Source: Thauera humireducens | Lineage (GTDB): Bacteria > Pseudomonadota > Gammaproteobacteria > Burkholderiales > Rhodocyclaceae | NCBI RefSeq assembly: GCF_001051995.2 | Contig: NZ_CP014646.1 | Span: 2,418,001 to 2,482,000, forward strand | Direction: 5' to 3' | DNA length: 64,000 bases | Shown here: piece by piece, positions 16,334-24,288 of the stretch | How the letters are laid out: every line of letters starts with the position of its first letter | Numbering within the stretch: the first letter of the stretch is position 1 | Made by a program: the position numbers and the translations under genes | Notes under the pieces: generated by a model | Seen by the model: the letters and a program-made list of their open reading frames with translations, nothing else | Databases searched by the model: none | What the model was told of the DNA's origin: nothing

Positions 16334-17281
16334 ATGCGCAACATTGTCCCGCAGGCGGAACAATACGACCCCAACGACCTGCTGATCTTCGCCCGCGTGG
16401 CCGAAGGCGGCAGCTTCACCGCCGCCGCCGAGCGCCTTGGCCTGCCCAAATCGACGGTTTCGCGGCGCATCTCGCAGCTCGAAGAACGCCTCGGCGAACG
16501 GCTGATGCTTCGCACGACACGCCGCCTGACGCTGACCGAGTTCGGCGAGGCGTTGCTGGAGCACGCGCGCCAGGTCGCGAGCGAGATCGACGCGGTGAAG
16601 GCGCTGGCCGAGAGCCGACAGGCGCGTCCGAGCGGACGACTGCGGGTGTCGATGCCGAGCGACTTCGCCAACCTGCTGCTGACCGACACCCTCGCGGCCT
16701 TTTCGGCGCTGCATCCCGCGGTGTCGCTGGAACTGGATCTGTCGCCACGTCGGGTGGACCTGCTGGGCGAGAACTTCGACGTGGCCATCCGCATGGGCGA
16801 GCTGCCAGACGACGCCTTGCTCGCCGCACGCCGCCTGGCCGTTTTCCCCAACGGGCTGTACGCCTCACCCACCTATCTCGCCGAGCATGGTGAGCCCGAC
16901 CGGCCCGAGGTGCTCAACACGCACCGGGCGCTGCGGCTGCTGGCTCGGACCGGCGAACCGGTCGGCTGGACGCTCATACGCGGTGAGGACCGCTGGCAGG
17001 GCACGCCGCCGGGCAGCATTACGGCGAACTCGCCCGAGTTGCTGATCCGGTTGGCCCGGGGCGGCGCCGGCATCACCGCGGTGCCGGACTACTTCGCCGA
17101 ACCCTATGTGCGCCGGGGCGAACTGCGCCGCGTGCTGCCGGACTGGTGCCTGCCCTCGCACAGCGCCTGGGCGGTGTTTCCAGGCCGCCGGCTGATGCCG
17201 GCCAAGACGCGCGCCTTCCTCGACATGCTGCAGACCGCACTGGGAACCTCTGCCGGCACGCCGCGCTCCGAGGGAGCATGA
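16334..17281 (+). CDS. LysR family transcriptional regulator
   Basis: A 315-aa regulator. The winged helix-turn-helix is at about residues 13-72 (DLLIFARVAEGGSFTAAAERLGLPKSTVSRRISQLEERLGERLMLRTTRRLTLTEFG, shown here only as its position). A periplasmic-binding-like effector domain follows from about 100. It begins MRNIVPQAEQYDPNDLL; no Shine-Dalgarno sequence is obvious. Divergent orientation with azoR and pirin suggests that it controls both and itself, probably in response to a quinone or other electrophile. This is inference from arrangement only. Confidence 0.88.
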   Translation: MRNIVPQAEQYDPNDLLIFARVAEGGSFTAAAERLGLPKSTVSRRISQLEERLGERLMLRTTRRLTLTEFGEALLEHARQVASEIDAVKALAESRQARPSGRLRVSMPSDFANLLLTDTLAAFSALHPAVSLELDLSPRRVDLLGENFDVAIRMGELPDDALLAARRLAVFPNGLYASPTYLAEHGEPDRPEVLNTHRALRLLARTGEPVGWTLIRGEDRWQGTPPGSITANSPELLIRLARGGAGITAVPDYFAEPYVRRGELRRVLPDWCLPSHSAWAVFPGRRLMPAKTRAFLDMLQTALGTSAGTPRSEGA

Positions 17282-17317
17282 CCTACAATGGGCGCCCGCC
17301 CTGGAATGCGAAACACG

Positions 17318-17833
17318 ATGCCCCTGCTCCAAACCCTGCTGCGCCTGCCGGCGCGCGTGCTCTACCTCGCCCTCTTCGTCACCGCCATCGGGCTGCTCGG
17401 CTTCGGTCTCTATCTGCAGCACGTCAAGGGTCTCGAACCCTGCCCGATGTGCATCATGCAACGCTATGCCTTCCTCGGCGTCGCCCTGATTGCGCTGGTG
17501 GGTGGGCTGCACGGTCCGGGGCAGACCGGCAGCCGCGTCTATGCGGGACTGATCGGCCTGGGTGCGCTGACCGGCGGCAGCATCGCCGCGCGCCAGACCT
17601 GGATGCAGCTGTACCCGCCCGAAATCCCGGAATGCGGGCCCGGGCTGGAGTTCATGCTGGAGAGTTTTCCGCTCGGCGAGGCGCTGCCGATGATCTTCCG
17701 CGGCGCAGGCGATTGTGCCGCCATCGACTGGACCTTCCTCGGCCTGTCGATCGCCAACTGGTCGCTGGTGACCTTCTCGGCGACCGTGGCCTTCGCGCTG
17801 TGGATGCTGGTCCGGCGTGAGCCGGCCCGCTGA
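17318..17833 (+). CDS. dsbB: Disulfide bond formation protein B (DsbB)
   Basis: A 171-aa inner-membrane quinone reductase that re-oxidises DsbA. Four hydrophobic segments are visible. The first redox pair is C42-x-x-C45 in PCPMCIMQRYAF, and the second pair lies in the periplasmic loop (PECGPGLE and GAGDCAAID). Start ATG 17318 is favoured: a TACAAT -10-like box at 17284-17289 overlaps the earliest ATG (17288), which excludes it if the box is real. ATG 17306 remains possible. The gene is convergent with a PilZ gene. Confidence 0.9.
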   Translation: MPLLQTLLRLPARVLYLALFVTAIGLLGFGLYLQHVKGLEPCPMCIMQRYAFLGVALIALVGGLHGPGQTGSRVYAGLIGLGALTGGSIAARQTWMQLYPPEIPECGPGLEFMLESFPLGEALPMIFRGAGDCAAIDWTFLGLSIANWSLVTFSATVAFALWMLVRREPAR

Positions 17834-17879
17834 GGCGCGCCCTGAGGCGCGAACCCTGATCTGAACCGCCGCGCCGGAC

Positions 17880-18200
17880 TTAATCGACCACGCGCACGAT
17901 CCGCCCGCCGATCTCGTACCGGCCATCACCGAGGGCGTTGCAGCGGATCACTTCGAGCTTGGTGATGAGCGGCGGCCGGTCGGGCGTGGGCGACCCCTGC
18001 GGCCCGAGCACCGCAACGTCGATGACTTCGTTGCGCCCCGGCACATAGGCCGCATGCAGCGTCATTCCGCCGACCCCGATCTCGACGCAGACCGCATCGA
18101 CCCGTTCGCCGTTACGCAGCGCGATGAAGGCGGGACAGCCCAGCGGCAGCCGCCGGTCGAGGCGTCGATCCTGGTACGGCGGAATGTCCTTCATGTTCAT
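17880..18200 (-). CDS. PilZ domain protein with degenerate c-di-GMP motif
   Basis: A 106-aa protein starting at ATG 18200 (MNMKDIPPYQ). A GTG at 18242 is in frame, but a TAGAAT -10-like box (plus-strand 18230-18235) lies between. An arginine-rich element DRRLDRRLP fits the RxxxR part of PilZ. The second element reads EIGVGG, where D/NxSxxG is expected, so the conserved Asp/Asn and Ser are replaced. The remaining strands (LHAAYVPGRNEVIDVAVLG) fit the PilZ barrel. It may be a PilZ fold with weak or no c-di-GMP binding. Confidence 0.7.
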   Translation of the reverse strand: MNMKDIPPYQDRRLDRRLPLGCPAFIALRNGERVDAVCVEIGVGGMTLHAAYVPGRNEVIDVAVLGPQGSPTPDRPPLITKLEVIRCNALGDGRYEIGGRIVRVVD

Positions 18201-18325
18201 GTGCGTACGGGGCAGATCAGAATTACGCGATTCTAGCGCCACCAGCCGCCAGCAGCGCTGCCGCGCGCAGGGCTTTGCGCGCCGGCGTGCACAACATCAC
18301 GCCGTGCGGGCGCATCCGGCCCGCC

Positions 18326-18550
18326 TCAGCTCGAACAACTTGCCTTCTCGTCCTTGACGCCGAGCTTGTGCAGGATGTTCACCAGCGGGCACAGGCCGGT
18401 GAAGGCGCTCTGGAACAGGTTGGCGCCGACGAAGGCGGTGAACCACAGGAAATGCTGGCTGACGAACAGCGGCGAGGCCTCGACGCCGAGCGCGAGCGAG
18501 ATCAGGACAAAGCCGCCGGCGAAGGCGCGGACGTATTCATTGGTGGTCAT
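18326..18550 (-). CDS. DUF2892 (YgaP-type transmembrane) protein
   Basis: A 74-aa protein with two hydrophobic helices (FAGGFVLISLALGV and HFLWFTAFVGANLFQSAFTGLCPL) ending in a short polar tail with KASCSS. It matches the DUF2892 domain, also found as the membrane part of rhodanese YgaP. Its ATG overlaps the RND permease stop as ATGA and its ribosome-binding site GAGGAG lies inside that gene, so it is the third gene of the efflux operon. Its role is unknown; membership suggests an accessory role for the pump or sulfur stress. Confidence 0.85.
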   Translation of the reverse strand: MTTNEYVRAFAGGFVLISLALGVEASPLFVSQHFLWFTAFVGANLFQSAFTGLCPLVNILHKLGVKDEKASCSS

Positions 18551-21500
18551 GCGGAGTTCTCCTCGGGGTTTTGCAGGCGGGCGATGCGGCCGCGCATGGC
18601 CGCGTAGTACAGGACCGGGATCACCACCAGGGTGAGCACGGTGGACACGAAGATGCCGAAGATCAGGCTGATGGCCAGACCGTTGAAGATCGGATCGTCG
18701 AGGATGAAGATGGCGCCGATCATGGCCGCCAGCGCGGTGAGACCGATCGGCTTGGCGCGTACGGCCGCGGCGCGGATCAGCGCCTCGCCGAACGCCATGC
18801 CCTCAGCCACCTGCTGATTGACGAAATCCACCAGCAGGATCGAGTTGCGCACGATGATGCCGGCCAGCGCGATCATGCCGATCATCGACGTGGCGGTGAA
18901 TTGGGCACCGAACAGCGCATGGCCGGGCATGACGCCGATGATGGTGAGCGGGATCGGCGCCATGATGATCAACGGCACCAGATAGCTGCGGAACTGCGCC
19001 ACCACCAGCAGGTAGATCAGCACCAGGCCGACCGCGTAGGCGGCCCCCATGTCGCGGAAGGTCTCGTAGGTGATCTGCCACTCGCCGTCCCACTTGAGCT
19101 GGTAGCCGGCGTAGGGATCGTCGGGCTGGCGGATGAACCATTCGCCGAGCGTGCCGTGCAGCCCCGGCGCGCCCTCCAGCGCCATGCCATTGACGCGCGA
19201 ACGGATGTCGAACATGCCGTACAGCGGCGAATCGAGCTTGCCGCCCATGTCGCCGGTGACATAGACCACCGGCAGCAAGTCCTTGCGGTACAGGATCTGC
19301 TCGCGCCGCGTTTCGGCGACCTGCACCAGTTCGGAGATCGCGATCAGCTTGCCATCGCGGGCACGCACCTGCATCGCCAGCAGGTTGCCGACCTCGGACT
19401 GGCGTACCGCCGGCAGCTGGATACGCACCGGGATCTCGTACTTGTTGTCGCCGCCATGCACCGGGGTGACGTTCTCGCCCGACAGGCCGAGGCGCACCAC
19501 TTCGACGATGTCGGCCTGCGCCACGCCCATGCGCGCGGCCTTGGGCTGATCGACGCGCAGCACCAGCTTGGGCGCGTCCTCGTCCACCGTGTCGTCCACG
19601 CCGACGATGTCGGCAGTCGACTCGAACGCCGCGCGCACGCGCCGGGCCACCTCGAGCTGGCCGTCGTAGTCCGGGCCGTAGATCTCGGCGACGATCGGCG
19701 ACATCACCGGCGGACCGGGCGGCACTTCCACCACCTTGGCGTTGCCGCCGTTGCGGCGCGCGATCTCGGTGACGGCCTCGCGCACCGACACTGCGATCTC
19801 GTGGCTCTGCCGGCTGCGCGCGGTCTTGTCGACCAGATTGACCTGGATGTCGCCCTGCTCCGGCGCGCTGCGCAGGTAGTACTGGCGCACCAGGCCGTTG
19901 AAGTTGATCGGCGCAGCGGTGCCGGCGTAGGACTGCCAGTCGGTGACCTCGGGCACGGTCGCCAGGTGCGCGCCGATCTCGTTGAGCACGCGCGCGGTGT
20001 CCTCGACCGGCGTGCCCACCGGCATGTCGAGCACGACCTGGAATTCGCTCTTGTTGTCGAAGGGCAGCATCTTCATGACCACGAGCTGCACCACCGGCAG
20101 CGCCACCGAGGCGCCGATCAGCGCCAGCACCCCGAGCCACAGCATCAGCCGGTTGCGGGCGCCGCGCTGCGCGTCGAGCATCGGCGTCATGATGCGGCGG
20201 AAGACGCCGTCGAGGCGCCGGGTCATCTTGTCCTCGCCCTCGTGGTGATGGGCATCGACGCCCTTCAGCATCTTCTGCGCCAGCCAGGGCGTCACGACGA
20301 AAGCCACGACCAGCGAGATGAACATCCCCATCGAGGCGTTGATCGGGATCGGGCTCATGTAGGGCCCCATCAGACCGGTGACGAAGGCCATCGGCAGCAG
20401 CGCCGCGATCACGGTGAAGGTGGCGAGGATGGTCGGTCCGCCGACCTCGTCGACCGCCTTCGGGATCAGCTGCCACAGCGGCGTGTCGGGCTCGAGCGTG
20501 TGCCAGCGGTGGATGTTCTCGACCACCACGATGGCGTCGTCCACCAGGATGCCGATCGAGAAGATCAGCGCGAACAGCGACACCCGGTTGAGCGTGAAGC
20601 CCCAGGCCCAGGACGCGAACAGCGTGGCGGCCAGCGTCAGCGACACCGCGATGCCGACGATGATCGCCTCGCGCCGGCCGAGCGCGAAGAACACCAGCGC
20701 CACGACCGCGGCGGTGGCGAAGGCGAGCTTGCCGATGAGCTGGTTGGCCTTGTCGTTGGCGGTCTTGCCATAGTCGCGGGTGACGGTGACCTCCACGCCT
20801 TCCGGGATGAGGCTGCCGCGCAGCTTGTCGAGGCGCTGCATCGCCGCCCGGGCGACGTCGGCGGCGTTGGCACCGGGCTTCTTCGACAGCGCGAGCGTGA
20901 CCGCCGGGAACAGGCCCTGCTGCGCGATGCCACTCTGCTCCGCCGCGGCGCCGGTGCCGAACCAGACGTACTGCGAGGGCTGGTCCGGCCCGTCGCTTAC
21001 CTCGGCCACGTCCCGCAGGAACACCGGCTTGCGGTCCTCCACGCCCACCACGAGCTTGCGCACGTCCTCTGCCGACTCGAGGTAGGTGCCGGTCTGCACC
21101 AGCACCTCACGGTTGCCGGACACCAGGCTGCCCGCCGGTTGCGAGGCGTTGGCCAGTTGCAGCGCGCCGCGCAGGTCCTGCGCGGTGATGCCGTGCGCGT
21201 TCATGCGCTCGGTGTCCATGTTCACCCGGATCACATGGCCGGGGCCGCCAATGGTGGCGACGTCGCGCGTGCCGGGGATGCGCTTGAGCTCGGTCTCGGT
21301 GGCGCGCGCGACCTGCTGCAGCTCGAAGCCGGCGCGCTCGATGTCGGCCGTCCAGAACGTGAAACTGACGATGGGCACGTCGTCGATGCCCTTGGGCTTG
21401 ATCAGCGGCGTTCCCACCCCCAGTTGCGGCGACAGCCAGTCGGCGTGCGAATGCACGGTATCGTAGAGGCGGACCAGCGCCGTCTGGTTGGGCACGCCCA

Positions 21501-21810
21501 CCTCGAACTGCACCGTGATCACCGCCATGCCGGGGCGCGACACGGTATAGACATGCTCCACGCCAGCGATGCGCGACAGCACCTGCTCGGCCGGTCGCGC
21601 GACGAGCGCCTCGACGTCGCGCGCCGAGGCCCCCGGGAAGGGCACCAGCACGTTGGCCATGGTGACGTCGATCTGCGGCTCTTCTTCCTTGGGCGTGATC
21701 AGCGTGGCGAAGATGCCGGCCAGCAACAGCACCAGAGCCAGCAAGGGCGTGATCGCATTGCGCTGGAACGCGGCCGCGATGCGGCCGGAAATGCCGAGGC
21801 GGTTTTCCAT
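18547..21810 (-). CDS. RND efflux transporter permease subunit
   Basis: A 1087-aa inner-membrane proton antiporter of the AcrB superfamily. It has TM1 near residues 20-40, a large periplasmic region, the TM4 proton-relay pair D424-D425 in GILVDDAIVVVENIHRW, a second periplasmic loop and a C-terminal helix bundle. The N-terminus ITPLLALVLLLAGIF...TPKEEEPQID belongs to the group of RND permeases often linked to an adaptor and a DUF2892 protein, rather than to multidrug AcrB proper. Substrate specificity cannot be read from the sequence. It follows the adaptor gene by 14 bases. No outer-membrane TolC-type gene is in the operon, so a shared one is probably used. Confidence 0.9.
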   Translation of the reverse strand: MENRLGISGRIAAAFQRNAITPLLALVLLLAGIFATLITPKEEEPQIDVTMANVLVPFPGASARDVEALVARPAEQVLSRIAGVEHVYTVSRPGMAVITVQFEVGVPNQTALVRLYDTVHSHADWLSPQLGVGTPLIKPKGIDDVPIVSFTFWTADIERAGFELQQVARATETELKRIPGTRDVATIGGPGHVIRVNMDTERMNAHGITAQDLRGALQLANASQPAGSLVSGNREVLVQTGTYLESAEDVRKLVVGVEDRKPVFLRDVAEVSDGPDQPSQYVWFGTGAAAEQSGIAQQGLFPAVTLALSKKPGANAADVARAAMQRLDKLRGSLIPEGVEVTVTRDYGKTANDKANQLIGKLAFATAAVVALVFFALGRREAIIVGIAVSLTLAATLFASWAWGFTLNRVSLFALIFSIGILVDDAIVVVENIHRWHTLEPDTPLWQLIPKAVDEVGGPTILATFTVIAALLPMAFVTGLMGPYMSPIPINASMGMFISLVVAFVVTPWLAQKMLKGVDAHHHEGEDKMTRRLDGVFRRIMTPMLDAQRGARNRLMLWLGVLALIGASVALPVVQLVVMKMLPFDNKSEFQVVLDMPVGTPVEDTARVLNEIGAHLATVPEVTDWQSYAGTAAPINFNGLVRQYYLRSAPEQGDIQVNLVDKTARSRQSHEIAVSVREAVTEIARRNGGNAKVVEVPPGPPVMSPIVAEIYGPDYDGQLEVARRVRAAFESTADIVGVDDTVDEDAPKLVLRVDQPKAARMGVAQADIVEVVRLGLSGENVTPVHGGDNKYEIPVRIQLPAVRQSEVGNLLAMQVRARDGKLIAISELVQVAETRREQILYRKDLLPVVYVTGDMGGKLDSPLYGMFDIRSRVNGMALEGAPGLHGTLGEWFIRQPDDPYAGYQLKWDGEWQITYETFRDMGAAYAVGLVLIYLLVVAQFRSYLVPLIIMAPIPLTIIGVMPGHALFGAQFTATSMIGMIALAGIIVRNSILLVDFVNQQVAEGMAFGEALIRAAAVRAKPIGLTALAAMIGAIFILDDPIFNGLAISLIFGIFVSTVLTLVVIPVLYYAAMRGRIARLQNPEENSA

Positions 21811-21824
21811 GATCGCCTCCCGGC

Positions 21825-22895
21825 TCAGCGCTCGGCCGCGGCCGCGCGGGCCTGGATGCCGGCCTGCACCGGATCGAGTGCCAGCGTCTCGTCGCCCTTG
21901 AGGCCGGACAGCACCTCCACCGTCTCGCCACCCTGCAGGACACGGCCAAGGCGAATCTGGCGCAGCGCGAAACCGTCTTGGCCGGCAGCGACATACACCG
22001 CGGTGAGTTCGCCGCGACGCAGCACCGTCTTGGCCGGAATCACGAGCGGCTGCGATGCGAGCGGCAGGACTGCAGCGGACTGGAAGTGAACGCGGGCGAA
22101 GCTGCCCGGCAACACGTTGCCGGTACTGCCCGGCAGATCGACGCGGACCCTGACGGTATGGGTGCGCGCATCGGCCGCCGGCAGCACGGTGATGGCGGCC
22201 GCCTCGATCAGGCGGCCATCCGACAGCTCCACGCTCGCCTTGAGCGGTCCGTCGCCCAGCAGCGCGAGGCGCTGGGGCGCCAGGTCGGCGACGGCGCGCA
22301 TCTGCACAGGATCGTAGACCGTGAGCAGAGCCCGGCCGGGCTGGGCCATTTCGCCGGCCTCGATGTGGCGCTCGGCGACCAGACCGTCGAGCGGCGAGTC
22401 GACCGTGGCATAGCCCTGCACCGTCGACGCCTGCACGCGCGCCGCGCGCGCGGCACGCACCTGGGCCTCGGCCGCTTCGAAGCGGGTGCGAACGGCATCG
22501 AGCGCCGACTGGCTCAGGAACTTGCGCTCGACCAGGCTGCGGGCGCGGTCGTATTCGGCACGCGCGTTGATCAGCGCGGTCTGCGCCTGGGCGACATTGG
22601 CATCGGCCGCCGCCACCGCCGCACTGGCCTCTGCGGGGTCGATGCGCAGCAGCACCTGCCCCCTGCGCACGCGGTCACCGGCATCGACAGCAAGTTCCAC
22701 GATGCGACCGGGCACCTGCGCTGCCAGCGTGGACTGGCGCACGGCCTCGATGCTGGCTTCCGCCGCCAGGCTGGCCGCCTGCACGCGGGACTCGATACGC
22801 ACGGTCGGCAGCTCGGCGTGCGCCGACGCGATCGCGAGCACGCCAGCGAGCGCGAAGCCCGCACGCGCAAGCATGGGAATCAGGGAGATCTTCAT
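21825..22895 (-). CDS. RND efflux periplasmic adaptor subunit
   Basis: A 356-aa membrane-fusion protein. It has a signal peptide (LARAGFALAGVLAIASAHA), a lipoyl/barrel-sandwich half AAQVPGRIVELAVDAGDRVRRGQVLLRID, a helical hairpin (about 100-160), the second lipoyl half YATVDSPLDGLVAERHIEAGE, a beta-barrel and a membrane-proximal domain. ATG 22895 is chosen; ATG 22901 is in frame. A promoter with -35 TTGATC and -10 TATACT lies directly upstream and would start transcription at about the ATG, so the mRNA may be leaderless. First gene of the efflux operon. Confidence 0.9.
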   Translation of the reverse strand: MKISLIPMLARAGFALAGVLAIASAHAELPTVRIESRVQAASLAAEASIEAVRQSTLAAQVPGRIVELAVDAGDRVRRGQVLLRIDPAEASAAVAAADANVAQAQTALINARAEYDRARSLVERKFLSQSALDAVRTRFEAAEAQVRAARAARVQASTVQGYATVDSPLDGLVAERHIEAGEMAQPGRALLTVYDPVQMRAVADLAPQRLALLGDGPLKASVELSDGRLIEAAAITVLPAADARTHTVRVRVDLPGSTGNVLPGSFARVHFQSAAVLPLASQPLVIPAKTVLRRGELTAVYVAAGQDGFALRQIRLGRVLQGGETVEVLSGLKGDETLALDPVQAGIQARAAAAER

Positions 22896-22930
22896 GCGCA
22901 TAAGTATATGCTTATATTTATGAAGATCAA
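22896..22930 (-). promoter_or_regulatory. Promoter with overlapping palindromic operator for the RND efflux operon
   Basis: On the minus strand: -35 TTGATC (plus 22925-22930), 16-base spacer, -10 TATACT (22903-22908). The -10 box is covered by the imperfect palindrome ATAAG-TATATG-CTTAT (22900-22915), whose 5-bp arms are perfect. Overlap of an AT-rich palindrome with the -10 box is typical of operators for small dimeric repressors such as ArsR/SmtB-type proteins. No such regulator gene is adjacent; the upstream neighbour is cbiX. Confidence 0.65.
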
Positions 22931-22969
22931 GCACGTAGCAGAGCTACGCGCGCCCAGCGCAGTCAGCGC

Positions 22970-23359
22970 TCAGGAAACGCAGCTGCGCGCGTAATCGGCC
23001 ATTGCGGCGACAACCGGTTCGGCCTCGCCGGCCGCCGTCGCGAGCGTGATCGCGCACTGGGGATGCGCCTGCCGCACCTCGTCCAGCAGCAGCGGCAGGT
23101 CGCGCTTGAGGTGGCCGCCCTGCGCCAGGAAGATCGGCACGACCGCAATGTGGCGCGCTCCGGCGGCCGCCAGCGTGGCGACGGCCTCGGGCAGCGTGGG
23201 TTGCATGAACTCGAGGAAGGCGAGTTCAACCGGAGTCGCGTCGGGCTGGGCGAGCATGCGCTCACGGATGCGCCGCATCGGTCCGGCCCATTCGGGATCG
23301 CGCGCACCATGGCCGAACAGCACCACGGCAGAAGATTCGGTAGGCGAGGTCTGGCTCAT
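22970..23359 (-). CDS. cbiX: Small CbiX-type sirohydrochlorin chelatase
   Basis: A 129-aa single-domain chelatase, half the size of the two-domain enzymes. The metal-binding histidines H17 (FGHGARDPEW) and H83 (FLAQGGHLKRDLP) are at the expected places. It would insert Fe or Co into sirohydrochlorin for siroheme or cobalamin. No histidine-rich tail is present. It starts MSQTSPTESS and stands alone between the tcdA gene and the efflux operon, in the same direction. The metal specificity is uncertain. Confidence 0.85.
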   Translation of the reverse strand: MSQTSPTESSAVVLFGHGARDPEWAGPMRRIRERMLAQPDATPVELAFLEFMQPTLPEAVATLAAAGARHIAVVPIFLAQGGHLKRDLPLLLDEVRQAHPQCAITLATAAGEAEPVVAAMADYARSCVS

Positions 23360-23417
23360 GCTTCAACTCCGGTCAAAGTGAGCTCCGACTCGCGGAACCC
23401 GTGATCGTTCGTGATCC

Positions 23418-24272
23418 TCAACCGGCCAGCCGTGCCCGCCCCGCGCGCAGCAGGTGCTCGATGGCACGCGACACACAGAACAGCCCGACGCTTGCGGTCA
23501 TGGCCATGCTCGAGCCGTAGCCGGCACAGGCCAGCCCGTGGAGGCCGCGCCGCGTGGCTGGCGCGTCCGCTGCCGCGATCTCGCCGACGTCGCAGGCGCT
23601 CGCGGCAGGATAGCGCAGCGGTTCGGTGGAAAACACCGCCTCGATGCCGAACCGCTTCTTCGGGTCGCGCGTGAAGCCATGCTCCTTGCGCAGACGCGCA
23701 CGCACCTTCGACAGCAGCGGATCCTGCAGCGTGCGGGCCAGATCATCCACACGGATCTGCGCCGGATCGAGCTTGCCCCCGGCGCCGCCGGCCATGACCA
23801 GCGGCAGCGCGCGCGCGCGGCAGGTGGCGGCGATCGCCACCTTGGCGCGGACGTTGTCGATGGCATCGACGACGACGTCGAAGCCGTGCAGCAGGGCCCC
23901 GGCGTTCTCGACCGTCAGGAAGTCCTCGACCGTGTCGACACGGCAGTGCGGGCTGAAGGCCGCGATACGCGCGGCCATCGCCTGCACCTTGGCCTGGCCC
24001 AGCGTGGTGTCGAGCGCATGCACCTGTCGATTGATGTTGGACTCGGCAACGTGGTCGAGGTCGATCAGCGTGAGGCGCCCCACGCCGCTGCGGGCAAGCC
24101 CCTCCGCCGCCCAGGAGCCGACGCCGCCGATCCCGATCACGCAGGCATGCGACGCGGCCAGCGCGTGCGCCGCCCCTTGGCCATAGAGACGATCGATGCC
24201 GCCGAAGCGGCGCTCGGCATCGACCTCAGGCAAATCGGACGCAGTGGCAGGCAAGGCGGGGACCGGCGACAT
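23418..24272 (-). CDS. tcdA: tRNA cyclic t6A37 synthase TcdA (CsdL), ThiF/E1-like
   Basis: A 284-aa E1-like adenylating enzyme. The nucleotide-binding loop is VIGIGGVGSWAAEGLARSGVG (about 45-65), with LIDLDHVAESNINRQ (69-83) and the later segments DAIDNVRAKVA and MAGGAGGKLDPAQIRVDDL. This pattern is that of TcdA/CsdL, which cyclises N6-threonylcarbamoyladenosine at tRNA position 37. ATG 24272 is used; an upstream ATG lies inside the previous gene. It follows the MBL-fold gene by 16 bases in the same direction. Confidence 0.88.
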   Translation of the reverse strand: MSPVPALPATASDLPEVDAERRFGGIDRLYGQGAAHALAASHACVIGIGGVGSWAAEGLARSGVGRLTLIDLDHVAESNINRQVHALDTTLGQAKVQAMAARIAAFSPHCRVDTVEDFLTVENAGALLHGFDVVVDAIDNVRAKVAIAATCRARALPLVMAGGAGGKLDPAQIRVDDLARTLQDPLLSKVRARLRKEHGFTRDPKKRFGIEAVFSTEPLRYPAASACDVGEIAAADAPATRRGLHGLACAGYGSSMAMTASVGLFCVSRAIEHLLRAGRARLAG

Positions 24273-24288
24273 CGGGCAGCGGCCCTGC

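Noticed and set aside
17834..17879. Repeated TGAGGCGCG between dsbB and the PilZ gene as a regulatory repeat
   Set aside because: Only two copies, partly formed by the stop codon context, and the region lies between convergent 3' ends.
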